DNA of 23,162 nucleotides. It comes from Tepidisphaeraceae bacterium (GTDB lineage Bacteria > Planctomycetota > Phycisphaerae > Tepidisphaerales > Tepidisphaeraceae). Location of the stretch: the NCBI GenBank assembly GCA_025450555.1, contig JANWHF010000280.1, positions 1 to 23,162 on the forward strand. Reading direction: 5' to 3'. Shown one piece after another: positions 7,561 to 14,880 of the stretch. Each line of letters starts with the position of its first letter. The first letter of the stretch is position 1. Both the position numbers and the translations under genes were made by a program. Under the pieces are notes generated by a model, which had not been told where the DNA came from, made no database searches, and worked only from the letters and a program-made list of their open reading frames with translations.

Positions 7561-7879
7561 TTCACCACGGAGGCACGGAGACACGGAGGTGTGGTTTTGC
7601 TGATAGATGTGCCGACGCGAGGGAAAGGGATTTGACCGAGGAGAATTAGTAGCACAGATCTCCCCGGATGCACACAGATGAAATCAATTTGCAGATTCTT
7701 ATGTGCGCCTGAACGGTGATAACGGATATCACAACCGCAACGACTTCAACCAATTGTGTTTTTGATCGCTGTTCATCTGTGTGCATCTGTGGCTAATTCT
7801 CTTCTCTTGACAGCGTCCCTCGCATCGGCACTCGTTCCAGCAAAACCTGGCCTCCGTGTCTCCGTGCCTCCGTGGTGAA
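7561..7879. repeat. 319-bp foldback (inverted-repeat) element between two minus-strand genes
   Basis: The outermost 29 nt (7561-7589) are the exact reverse complement of 7851-7879. The arms consist of CACGGAGG-type heptamer-like units beginning TTCACCACGGAGG. Pairing continues inward with interruptions: 7594-7623 with 7814-7845, GAGAATTAG (7641-7649) with CTAATTCTC (7793-7801), and GATGCACACAGATGAA (7667-7682) with 7772-7787. The centre is near-palindromic (7716-7732, GTGATAACGGATATCAC). All these pairs share a midpoint near 7720-7727, so this is one large symmetric structure. It lies 5 bp beyond the TAA (7885-7887) of the phosphodiesterase gene. There is no transposase and no credible ORF inside. 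CACGGAGG- and CACAGATG-type phrases recur in Planctomycetes and Verrucomicrobia genomes as uncharacterised repeats. Confidence 0.85.
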
Positions 7880-7884
7880 TTCTC

Positions 7885-8724
7885 TTAATTCTTTCCCGGC
7901 GTTTCTTTGCCCTCTTTGAGCAGGAAATTTCGGCATTGGGCCAGGTGATCGGTGTTGATCAGATCGACGCCGTCGTCGCGGATTTCTTTCCAGAATTCCG
8001 GAAAATCCGGCGCGCCCCAGAAGCGAACGAGACGTCCTTGTGCGTGCGATCTTTCGACGATTGACTTAAGCTTGTCGCGCTCGGCCTGCGGCATCGGGCC
8101 ACGCGCTCGCCACTTGAAATCCTTGCTCCAGTTTTCGCTCATCCAGGGCACCAGATCGGCCGGCTCATTCGTGTCGAGATCGGAGAGGATTCCGTCGATG
8201 CTGGCGTAGCGCTCCTTGTCAACGGCGATCATCTTTCGCGCGCGGTTGCCGGAGATCACGACGGTGACGGCTCCCTGTTCCTTCTTCCCATCGCGCCAGA
8301 CGGTGAGAATTGAAGCGTACTGCTTTAACACGGGCCGCAACGCGGCATAGGTATCGTCCGCGTTCCCCTTCACATCGATCAGCAGCCAGACCGGCGGGCC
8401 ATTGCGATAGAGCCGACCGCCGTTGGCTTCGATCTGCTTCTTCATCGGATCGAGATAAAGCGATTGGAGCGTCCGGTCCGGCTTCACCTTCGAACGATCA
8501 TGGGCCACCAGCAGCGCGCCATCCACCAGGTGTACATCCGCCTCGAAGCTGCAAAAGCCATTTGACTCGGCATCGAAGAAGGGATGGGTGTGCTCGTAGT
8601 CGTTATGCGCGTGGCAATGAATCAGCGGCACCGGCTGCTCGGAGGGATCGGCTGCGGCAGCGCTCACCCAGATCGCAACGACACATAGCGCGATGATAAG
8701 TCTAAAGCAATTGAACTCTCGCAT
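7885..8724 (-). CDS. Secreted PI-PLC/GDPD-superfamily phosphodiesterase (Aim6-like)
   Basis: A 279-residue exported protein. Residues 1-25 form a signal peptide (hydrophobic FRLIIALCVVAIWVSAAAA, likely cleaved after AAA). The mature part opens with HAHNDYEH (38-45), followed by FEADVHLVDG (60-69) and LLVAHD (71-76). This is the active-site arrangement of the TIM-barrel phosphodiesterase superfamily that includes phosphatidylinositol phospholipase C and glycerophosphodiester phosphodiesterase. Later strands include VWLLIDVKG, VTVVISGNR, LVRFWGAPD and VDLINTDHL. It probably cleaves a phosphodiester of lipid or glycerol type outside the cytoplasm; the substrate is unknown. ATG 8724 has AAAGG 6 nt upstream. 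Its stop abuts the foldback element. Confidence 0.82.
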   Translation of the reverse strand: MREFNCFRLIIALCVVAIWVSAAAADPSEQPVPLIHCHAHNDYEHTHPFFDAESNGFCSFEADVHLVDGALLVAHDRSKVKPDRTLQSLYLDPMKKQIEANGGRLYRNGPPVWLLIDVKGNADDTYAALRPVLKQYASILTVWRDGKKEQGAVTVVISGNRARKMIAVDKERYASIDGILSDLDTNEPADLVPWMSENWSKDFKWRARGPMPQAERDKLKSIVERSHAQGRLVRFWGAPDFPEFWKEIRDDGVDLINTDHLAQCRNFLLKEGKETPGKN

Positions 8725-8747
8725 CGTTCGCCTTTCCCGCTCTGGAG

Positions 8748-8767
8748 GGCGGCAGCCCTCTGCCGCC
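8748..8767. repeat. Short GC-rich hairpin upstream of the phosphodiesterase gene
   Basis: GGCGGCAG (8748-8755) and CTGCCGCC (8760-8767) are perfect inverted repeats around CCCT. An alternative fold pairs GAGGGC (8745-8750) with GCCCTC (8755-8760). It lies 21-43 bp upstream of the phosphodiesterase ATG and within its likely promoter or leader. Confidence 0.6.
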
Positions 8768-8809
8768 GGAACTCACTGTAATCGAGACGCACGGATCGTG
8801 GGTGACCTT

Positions 8810-8882
8810 AAGAGCCGCGCACGAAGTACGCGGATTCGGCGCGTGGAGCGCGTTCGGACCGCTTACTTCGTGCGCGGCTCTT
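8810..8882. repeat. 73-bp palindromic element, 24-nt arms
   Basis: AAGAGCCGCGCACGAAGTA begins the left arm (8810-8833). It matches the reverse complement of 8859-8882 at 23 of 24 positions, and the 25-nt centre pairs partly too. It lies in the 254-bp gap between the phosphodiesterase start and the ybaB stop; both genes run leftward. It lacks a U-tract. Its size and style resemble the palindrome at 1190-1264 but the sequence differs. Confidence 0.75.
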
Positions 8883-8978
8883 CAAATCTCGCACTACTCG
8901 CGGCGTTGTTGGAGCAACGCCCTCCAATTTTCCTGCATATGCAATTGCCCTGTCTTCTCGATGAAACACGCGTCCCGT

Positions 8979-9326
8979 TTACCCCGGCAGCATACCCGGC
9001 GGCAGGCCCAATTCCCCGGCCGTTTTCTGCATTTCTTCGCGCATCATCTCGGCAGCCTTGGATTGTGCGGCATTTACTGCCGCCACCACCAGATCTTCGA
9101 TCATCTCCAGGTCCTGGGCATTGACCTTGTTCTTATCGATGCGAATTCGCACCAGTTCCAGCCGGCCGTTGACCGTGGCCTCGACCATTCCTCCGCCAGC
9201 GTCGGCCGAGACCTGCTTTCGCCCCAGTTCCTCCTGGGCCGCCCGCATTTTTTCCTGCATTTCCTTGGCCTTAGCCACCAAGCCCGGCAGGCTTCCAAGA
9301 TTTTTCAAAGCATCAAACATCGACAT
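8979..9326 (-). CDS. ybaB: YbaB/EbfC family nucleoid-associated protein
   Basis: A 115-residue DNA-binding protein of the YbaB/EbfC family, which forms dimers with a tweezer shape and coats or bends DNA. It shows the family layout: an N-terminal helix rich in K, E, M and Q (LPGLVAKAKEMQEKMRAAQEEL), the central strands with GGGMVEATVNGRLELVRIRID, the LEMIEDLVVAAVNAAQSKAAEMM helix and a Gly/Pro/Met-rich tail ending PPGMLPG. ATG 9326 (MSMFDALKN) is preferred over TTG 9332 because AAGGA lies 6 nt upstream. It usually sits between dnaX and recR; here neither is near. Instead it follows the beta-helix gene at 9336 by a few bases. Confidence 0.93.
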   Translation of the reverse strand: MSMFDALKNLGSLPGLVAKAKEMQEKMRAAQEELGRKQVSADAGGGMVEATVNGRLELVRIRIDKNKVNAQDLEMIEDLVVAAVNAAQSKAAEMMREEMQKTAGELGLPPGMLPG

Positions 9327-9332
9327 AGTCAA

Positions 9333-9337
9333 TCCTT
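9333..9337 (-). promoter_or_regulatory. ybaB ribosome binding site overlapping the upstream stop codon
   Basis: AAGGA on the minus strand (plus-strand TCCTT) overlaps the TAA (9336-9338) of the beta-helix gene and lies 6 nt before the ybaB ATG. This is the geometry of translational coupling. Confidence 0.6.
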
Positions 9338-11411
9338 ATACAACGAAGGTATTCCATCCGCTTGCGATCGACAAAATCAAAAGCGCGCTTGTGTCGCCTG
9401 AAAGGCTATCGAGAAACGCCCGAAGCGTCCCGCTGGCGCCAGAGGGTCCGATCGTATTGATAATCGCGAGCGAGCTGCTGCTAAAGGGCATCGGGGCCAG
9501 CGCACGAGTGCTGGCATTTGCCGGAAGATTGAGGCTCTTGCTGCTGGTCGTCTTTACGATCCCCGCCGGAATCGGAGCGCCGGTGACAAACGGCTGCGTC
9601 CCCGCCTCCAGCGCACCAAGGTCTGGAGCGGCTCCGCTGTAGCCATCGGTATAGGGCGGCTCAACGATCCCCGCATCAATCGCCGGCGATCCGGGCATCA
9701 ACCGAAAATCTCCCGATGACGGCGAGACATATTGAATCCGGCCAGTTGAGGCGACCAGATTATGGTACTGAATCGCGCCGGTGCCCCAGAACATCGAGCC
9801 ACTAAAGAGATTGTTGGCCAGCAGGACGTTGGTCATGACCGGCGTCCCGCCATTGAAGCCCCAGTTGATGCCGACGAAGGTATTATTAAACAGGCGATCG
9901 TAGGCCTGAGCGTAGTTCATCTTCAGCGCGGTATTGACGTTGTAGACGATGTTGTGATCGACGCGGAAATTGTTGCAGTCGCCATCGAGAAAGACGCCGG
10001 TTGCGCCATATCCGCCGGCCAATCCGTTATAGACCTTGTTGTAAGCCCAACGCGAGCCTTGGCCATCGGTTTCCCAGGTGTAGATCCCGCCGCAGTCGGA
10101 ATCCTGGATGGCGAAATCGTGGATCGAGTTGTAGAAGATCTTCACGCCGGCCGAGAAAAATTGCGTGACGCCGGATCGGCCCACATCGTATATTGTGTTT
10201 TGAACGACCTGGTTGTCCGAGCCTTGGATCGATACCCCCGCTTCATCGCCGCCGCCGTAATCGACTTCGCTTATGACTGAATTCCGAACTATGTTGTTGG
10301 AGCCGCCGAGGAAAACGCCGTCGCCGCTGCTGTAGGTGATGGTGCAGCTATCGACGACATCGAAGCTGCCATTGAGGATGATGCCGGTGGTATGCGGAGC
10401 ATACTTGATGTTCCAAGGCATCGCCTCGATCAACTGCTGCGAAAGGTATTTTGCTCCAATGCCGGTCAGATTATCGTGCGTCGAATTCGCATCGGTATTG
10501 ACCGTGCAGGCAAAGAGTTGCAGACCTTGAAGGTTGATATACGAATCGCCGCTGAGATCGAAGCCATATAAACGTTGTTTCGCTTCGACATTGTGCGATG
10601 CCGGGCTGTCGCCGGTGGGGGCCCATAGATACAGCGTGTTACTCGTCGGATCACGATACCATTCCCCCGGCGAATCAAGCCCCTGGAATTTGCCTGTCAG
10701 ATAAAAATGGTTTCCAGCCGTCGGCACTTCATAGCTCGTCAGCTGCTGATACGTATACGTCAGCACGCCCGGCGAATTGCTGATTACCGTCCCACTTTGC
10801 CAGATCCAGGCCTGTCCCGGCGAAACCCGGATGATGCCGCCCACCCAGCTCCCAGCCGGGTCGGTTAGTGCACTGCTGTGAATCGTGGCCGTGGACAGGC
10901 CGTTCTGATTGATCGTCGCGGAAACGGAGTCGGCCGTCGCACTGGTATGGTGAAGCGGATCGAGGCTGGTGTTGGGCCATTGGGCCTCGGTCATCATCTG
11001 CCCATCAAGGAAAACCTGGTCGCTTCCTTCACCCAGCGTCCAGGCAAGCGGAGCCGAATAGATCGACCCGCTGTATTTCGACCAGCCGACTACGGGGTCG
11101 GCGCCATCAATCATCACCGTTCCATCGCCAAACGGAGCAAAGGTGATCGGCGCGGCAGCCGTCCCGGAATTGAGCGGATGCACCGTTTCGCGATACGTCC
11201 CGCCATGAATCAGCACCGTATCGCCCGGCTGCGCCACGTTCGCTGCCTGCTGAATCGTCGCAAACGGCGCAGCGAGGGTCCCGGGGTTGGCGTCGCTGCC
11301 CCCAGTCGTGGTCACATAATATGTCGAAAGCAATACGCGCCGCTCGAGCGTTTCAATGAAAAGAGAAAGCCGGGATCGCGCGGCGGTTGAAGTTGGGGAA
11401 TCGCGCAACAT
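9336..11411 (-). CDS. Secreted right-handed beta-helix protein (LEPR-XLL type), copy without CBM
   Basis: A 691-residue protein. The N terminus has a short Arg/Ser-rich lead and then LERRVLLST (22-30), the Planctomycete surface/secretion signature. Next comes a pectate-lyase-like opening (YYVTTTGGSDANPGTLAAPF, QPGDTVLIHGGTYRETV) and a long right-handed parallel beta-helix, with turns such as GDGVFLGGSNNIVRNSVI and NQVVQNTIYDVGRSGV. It ends near SPAIDAGI and APDLGALE, common closing phrases of such proteins. The last 90 residues are Ser/Ala-rich and unlike the paralogue at 11928-14429. It probably binds or cleaves a polysaccharide; no catalytic residues can be assigned. ATG 11411 has no Shine-Dalgarno and directly follows a perfect hairpin. 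The gene overlaps the ybaB ribosome binding site at its stop. Confidence 0.85.
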   Translation of the reverse strand: MLRDSPTSTAARSRLSLFIETLERRVLLSTYYVTTTGGSDANPGTLAAPFATIQQAANVAQPGDTVLIHGGTYRETVHPLNSGTAAAPITFAPFGDGTVMIDGADPVVGWSKYSGSIYSAPLAWTLGEGSDQVFLDGQMMTEAQWPNTSLDPLHHTSATADSVSATINQNGLSTATIHSSALTDPAGSWVGGIIRVSPGQAWIWQSGTVISNSPGVLTYTYQQLTSYEVPTAGNHFYLTGKFQGLDSPGEWYRDPTSNTLYLWAPTGDSPASHNVEAKQRLYGFDLSGDSYINLQGLQLFACTVNTDANSTHDNLTGIGAKYLSQQLIEAMPWNIKYAPHTTGIILNGSFDVVDSCTITYSSGDGVFLGGSNNIVRNSVISEVDYGGGDEAGVSIQGSDNQVVQNTIYDVGRSGVTQFFSAGVKIFYNSIHDFAIQDSDCGGIYTWETDGQGSRWAYNKVYNGLAGGYGATGVFLDGDCNNFRVDHNIVYNVNTALKMNYAQAYDRLFNNTFVGINWGFNGGTPVMTNVLLANNLFSGSMFWGTGAIQYHNLVASTGRIQYVSPSSGDFRLMPGSPAIDAGIVEPPYTDGYSGAAPDLGALEAGTQPFVTGAPIPAGIVKTTSSKSLNLPANASTRALAPMPFSSSSLAIINTIGPSGASGTLRAFLDSLSGDTSALLILSIASGWNTFVV

Positions 11412-11412
11412 C

Positions 11413-11432
11413 TGGCGGTAAGGGTACCGCCA
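11413..11432. promoter_or_regulatory. Perfect 8-bp hairpin touching the beta-helix start codon
   Basis: TGGCGGTA (11413-11420) and TACCGCCA (11425-11432) pair perfectly around AGGG. The hairpin ends one base before the ATG (11411-11409), where a Shine-Dalgarno would normally be. It could hide the ribosome entry site or end the transcript of the vapD remnant just upstream, though it has no U-tract. Confidence 0.45.
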
Positions 11433-11467
11433 AACGGCAAGGGCGTCACTGGCTGTTTAGGTTGTTT

Positions 11468-11763
11468 CTAACGGCCAAGCGCCTGCCGGACCGCGGGCAT
11501 GAGATCGTTCAGCTCTTCGATTCGGAGCATCCGAATGGCGCGGACGGACGCCGCGAACCATTTCAATTGCGCGGACACATCGATCGCCGCCAGGACGCAG
11601 GTGACTGCGTTGATATTCTCGCCGCCGAAATACACGCTTCCCTGCTGCCAGGTAAAGCCGTGCCGCTGCAGCACCTTTTCGGATCTCCACATAAGCGTTG
11701 TTATCGGGATCGCCGAAGTTCGCCCGCAACGATTCGATGTCCATGTCGAGCGCAATGGCGCAT
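11468..11763 (-). pseudogene. vapD: vapD (virulence-associated protein D, Cas2-like endoribonuclease), frameshifted
   Basis: Two reading frames together give an almost complete VapD protein. The first part reads CAIALDMDIESL, then DPDNNAYVEIRK (about 11760-11680). The second, shifted by one base, reads VLQRHGFTWQQGSVYFGG, then INAVTCVLAAID, IRMLRIEELNDLMPAV, and stops at 11468. The join lies at 11674-11679, where one extra base in AAAAGG would explain the shift. The only ATG with a good ribosome binding site (GAGGGG, 9 nt before 11763) is itself one base out of frame with CAIALD; removing a C after it would give MAIALDMD. So two single-base changes separate this from an intact gene of about 98 codons, close to the usual 93-95. 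VapD proteins are small toxin-like RNases of Haemophilus, Helicobacter and others. Alternatives are sequencing or assembly errors. It lies between two beta-helix paralogues. Confidence 0.85.
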
Positions 11764-11927
11764 AGAGGTTTTCCCCTCTTGGTGGAATGCCATTGGGAGC
11801 CGCATCCGAACCGGCTCGGAGTTGTGAAACACCCATCGGACACTCCAGGTCGAAAAAATTTGCCCGTCGCTATATTCGTGAAGAGCGACACTCGACGCTA
11901 GAGCTGGAGCGATCTGGCGCCGATCCC

Positions 11928-14429
11928 TTACGCAAACTTAATCGCCTTGATATTCCCCATCCCAAACCCCGGCGTCCCGATGAAATCGAGGTACAGATTA
12001 TGGATTCCACTTGCGCCGCTGATGGCGGCGGTTTGGATCGTATACGTGCTCCAGCTTCCGGTTGGGCGGGTGATGAGCGAGCCGATCACCTTGCCTTCAA
12101 GTCCGTCTACGCGGAATTCGATTTTCTGATATCCGCAGCGCGGGCCGACGGCAATCTGCAGCGTCACGCTCTTCACGCCCGAGCCGAAATTGATGGAAGA
12201 ATATTCGATCCAGTTGCCGGGATAGAGATAACCCAGGCCGCCGTAGCTTTCCTTGGCGGGGCCGGTCTGGCCCGCCAGGGCAAAGGGATTGATGCCTCCG
12301 GTGGCGCTGATACTACTGGGCGTCGGAGGGGTCGGCGTCTTCGATGAAGAAGAGGAGCTCGAGCCGGAGCTCGACGAAGAGGATGACCCGGAAGTCGATT
12401 TGCTTCCCTGCGGCGACGAGCCGACCGGAACCGGCGAAGTCGGCGTGGAAGAGATCGTCTTACTCACCGGCACCGCGCCCACGCCAAATACCGAAACGCC
12501 ATGCTCCAGCGCGCCCAGATCCGGTCCGGCTCCAACGTACCCGGCTGTGTACGGCCCGAGCTTCATTCCCGCATCGATCGCTGCCGATCCGGGGAGCAAC
12601 GCATAATTATGCCCGGCCGCATTCACAAATCCCGGATCTCCGCCCCAGTTATTCTGCACCGTCGCATGCTGCCCGAAGGAAGTTGCGTCGGTGAAAATGT
12701 TGTTGCGGAAGACCGTTCCGCTCCAGTCGTAGGCTCCCCAGTTTTTGTCCACGCTGTTTTGGTAGCCATCGAGCGTATTGTTGTAGACCTGTTCGTTTCG
12801 GCTGGTGAAATTCAGCCGCATGCCTGCCATGACATTCCAGGTGACGTTGTGATCGACGATGAAGTTGGCGGAGTTGTTGTCGAGGTAGATGCCAACGCTG
12901 CCGTAGCCCCCGGTGCTTCCGTTGTAGACCTGGTTGTAGGATATTTCGCTGCCCAGGCCATTGGTGGCGACAGTATAAATCCCGCCGACGTCGGTAGTCT
13001 GCAGGCCAAAATCATGGACGAGATTATGCGTGACGGTGCTCTGCCCGCCTTGGATCAAAATCCCGTCGCGCCCAGTGTTGTAGATCGTGTTGTTTTCAAC
13101 CGTCGTTCCCGCGCCGGTGATCTGTACGCCCGCGGCATCGGTGCCGAGATAATCCACATCGTGAATGACGTTGTTATTCACGACGCTTCCCGGGCCGCTG
13201 ACCAAAACTCCATCGCCGGGACTGAAGGCAATCTCGCTGTTCTCCAGAACGTCATTGGCTCCGCGCAGGACGATCCCGCTCTGCATCTGCCAGGCCCACC
13301 CATTGGGGATGGAATCGTATTGCGAAAGGTACTTCGCGGTGATGCCGTTGATAACGTCGTTAGTCGAATGCGTATCGGTGTTGATCGTGGCAGCGACGAT
13401 ATTGAAGCCGTCGATCTCGATGTTGGAAAGGCCGCTCAGGTCAAACGCATATTGCCGATGCTTGGCTTCCACCACATGATTGGCGGGGCTGTCGCCGGCA
13501 AGGGTCCAAAGTGAAAGCTGACCTGAAGCGCTCAACGACCATTCGCCCGCGATATCCAGCGCGCCGGCGCCACCGGTCAGATAATAATGATTGCCGGCCT
13601 GCGGCGTCTCATATGATCCATTATTCAGGTACGTGAAGGTCACCTGCCCCGGTCGCGAATCGACGATCGTGCCCGTCTGCGCCACCCATCCCTGGCCAGG
13701 CTGAATGTGAATCAATCCGCCATTCCAGAACCCGGGCGATTGCGTCATCGAAGGGTCATAAATCGTAGCGGTATCGTACCCCGAATGGGCCGAGGCGCTC
13801 GCGACCGTCGCAAAAGTCGGATGCGACAGATCCAGATTTGTGTTGGGCCAGCGCGCTTCGGTCATCGGCTGGCCATCGACGAAGATCTGATTGTTCCCGC
13901 TGCCCATGCTCCAGGGCAGTTGCGTGGTGAATATCGGTGCCCCTGAGCCATCCCACCCAGCCACCGGATCGGCTCCATCGATTGTCACGGATTCGTTGTT
14001 GTAAGGCTCAAACGTAATGGGCGCGGCGCGCGTTCCAGAAGACCACGGGCGGATCGTTTCATGGTAGGTTCCGCCGCGCACGTAGACGGTATCGCCCGGC
14101 TGCGCGACCTCGGCAGCTTTTTCGATCGATTGAAACGGCGCGGACAGAGAGCCGGCGGCCAAGTTATTTCCCCAGCTTGCGACGTACCAGGAAGCCGAGA
14201 GGAGCCGGCGTGATTCCAGCGATTCGATCGCGCTGGATGCCAGGCGGGCGGTGCGCGGCATTGCCGCTTCGGAAGCGGCAGCCAATCGGCGCCGGCTACT
14301 GGCTTCCTTGCGCGCAGCGCGGAGCCAATTCGAACTAAAGGTTCCTGACACCTTTAGTTCATCTGAAATTTCGGTTTGAGGGCGCGCGGGGAGCGCCCGG
14401 CAGTTTGAAGTCAATGCCGATCGGGGCAT
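11928..14429 (-). CDS. Secreted right-handed beta-helix protein with C-terminal CBM6-like module
   Basis: An 833-residue protein. It has an unusually long basic leader (1-70), then LESRRLLSA (71-79), then a pectate-lyase-like opening (APFQSIEKAAEVAQPGD, VRGGTYHETI) and a right-handed parallel beta-helix with repeated NNxI/NxVxxNxV turns. The helix closes with SAAIDAGM and GPDLGALE. A Ser/Thr/Pro linker (about 665-706, mostly Ser) leads to a module of about 126 residues with GNWIEYSSINFGSG, IEFRVDGLEGKVIGSL, GSWSTYTIQTAAI and HNLYLDFIG, the pattern of family 6 carbohydrate-binding modules. It is a paralogue of 9336-11411 across the first 600 residues. Likely a cell-surface or secreted polysaccharide-active protein; the enzyme class is not assignable. 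Start ATG 14429 is supported by GGAGG 4 nt upstream; an internal ATG at 14261 lacks one. Confidence 0.87.
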   Translation of the reverse strand: MPRSALTSNCRALPARPQTEISDELKVSGTFSSNWLRAARKEASSRRRLAAASEAAMPRTARLASSAIESLESRRLLSASWYVASWGNNLAAGSLSAPFQSIEKAAEVAQPGDTVYVRGGTYHETIRPWSSGTRAAPITFEPYNNESVTIDGADPVAGWDGSGAPIFTTQLPWSMGSGNNQIFVDGQPMTEARWPNTNLDLSHPTFATVASASAHSGYDTATIYDPSMTQSPGFWNGGLIHIQPGQGWVAQTGTIVDSRPGQVTFTYLNNGSYETPQAGNHYYLTGGAGALDIAGEWSLSASGQLSLWTLAGDSPANHVVEAKHRQYAFDLSGLSNIEIDGFNIVAATINTDTHSTNDVINGITAKYLSQYDSIPNGWAWQMQSGIVLRGANDVLENSEIAFSPGDGVLVSGPGSVVNNNVIHDVDYLGTDAAGVQITGAGTTVENNTIYNTGRDGILIQGGQSTVTHNLVHDFGLQTTDVGGIYTVATNGLGSEISYNQVYNGSTGGYGSVGIYLDNNSANFIVDHNVTWNVMAGMRLNFTSRNEQVYNNTLDGYQNSVDKNWGAYDWSGTVFRNNIFTDATSFGQHATVQNNWGGDPGFVNAAGHNYALLPGSAAIDAGMKLGPYTAGYVGAGPDLGALEHGVSVFGVGAVPVSKTISSTPTSPVPVGSSPQGSKSTSGSSSSSSSGSSSSSSSKTPTPPTPSSISATGGINPFALAGQTGPAKESYGGLGYLYPGNWIEYSSINFGSGVKSVTLQIAVGPRCGYQKIEFRVDGLEGKVIGSLITRPTGSWSTYTIQTAAISGASGIHNLYLDFIGTPGFGMGNIKAIKFA
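14332..14360. repeat. REP-like palindrome inside the leader of the beta-helix gene
   Basis: GAACTAAAGG (14332-14341) and CCTTTAGTTC (14351-14360) are perfect inverted repeats around TTCCTGACA. The 29 nt are translated without a stop as part of the leader (around DELKVSGTFS, residues 23-33). This fits insertion of a dispersed palindrome in frame, or else a start codon further down than annotated. Confidence 0.7.
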
Positions 14430-14433
14430 CGAT

Positions 14434-14438
14434 CCTCC
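14434..14438 (-). promoter_or_regulatory. Ribosome binding site of the CBM6 beta-helix gene
   Basis: GGAGG on the minus strand lies 4 nt before ATG 14429 and supports the long leader form of the protein. Confidence 0.55.
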
Positions 14439-14880
14439 CAGTTCTGGCGTCGTCCTCGATCACCGCCCGGGAACATCGCCGGGCCAGCAGCCGTTGTTTC
14501 GGGCAAATGACTTCGCTTGAAGTAGCCGGCCCCGGAGCGCCTCAAGTGAATTTGAGACATCCCGCTACACGCCGGCCATCTGCAACTTCAGTCGAGAGTT
14601 AACACACTCTCTCGATGCACAAGCGCAGAATCCATTTGCCAACGGCTGCCGCATTTGCCGGTGCCGGAGGACGATCAGCAGATCGACCCGGATGAACGGG
14701 TCCTGAAGGTTTTTTGCCCCATAACTCGATAAATTCTCCATTTAGGACAGACGGATGTGAAGGATTGACGATTGCGCCGCTTGGGTAGGAGTTCCAGGGT
14801 CCGAGAATGTCAGGGAAGCGCAGGCGGAGTCAGATGGGTACGCATATACCATCCCGCCGCACCGTGGTTCGGCACGATTC
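14439..14880. other. Non-coding spacer between divergent genes
   Basis: No credible gene on either strand. It must hold the promoter of the leftward beta-helix gene, but I see no convincing -35/-10 pair for it. One hairpin (GACCCG 14685-14690 with CGGGTC 14697-14702), followed after 7 nt by TTTTTT (14710-14715), is a poor terminator candidate. A short inverted repeat CGAGAG/CTCTCG lies near 14592-14614. Nothing else stands out. Confidence 0.5.

Noticed and set aside
7422..7673. 83-codon minus-strand frame across the foldback
   Set aside because: It translates the repeat arm and antisense or intergenic sequence; no ribosome binding site and no known domain.
11457..11891. 144-codon minus-strand frame as an intact protein
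   Set aside because: Only its middle (CAIALDMDIESL to EIRK) is VapD-like; the rest is out of frame. Better explained as part of the frameshifted vapD.
12340..12420. Short repeats near the CBM6 linker as a CRISPR or tandem-repeat locus
   Set aside because: They are runs of Ser codons in a protein linker; no spacer-repeat structure.
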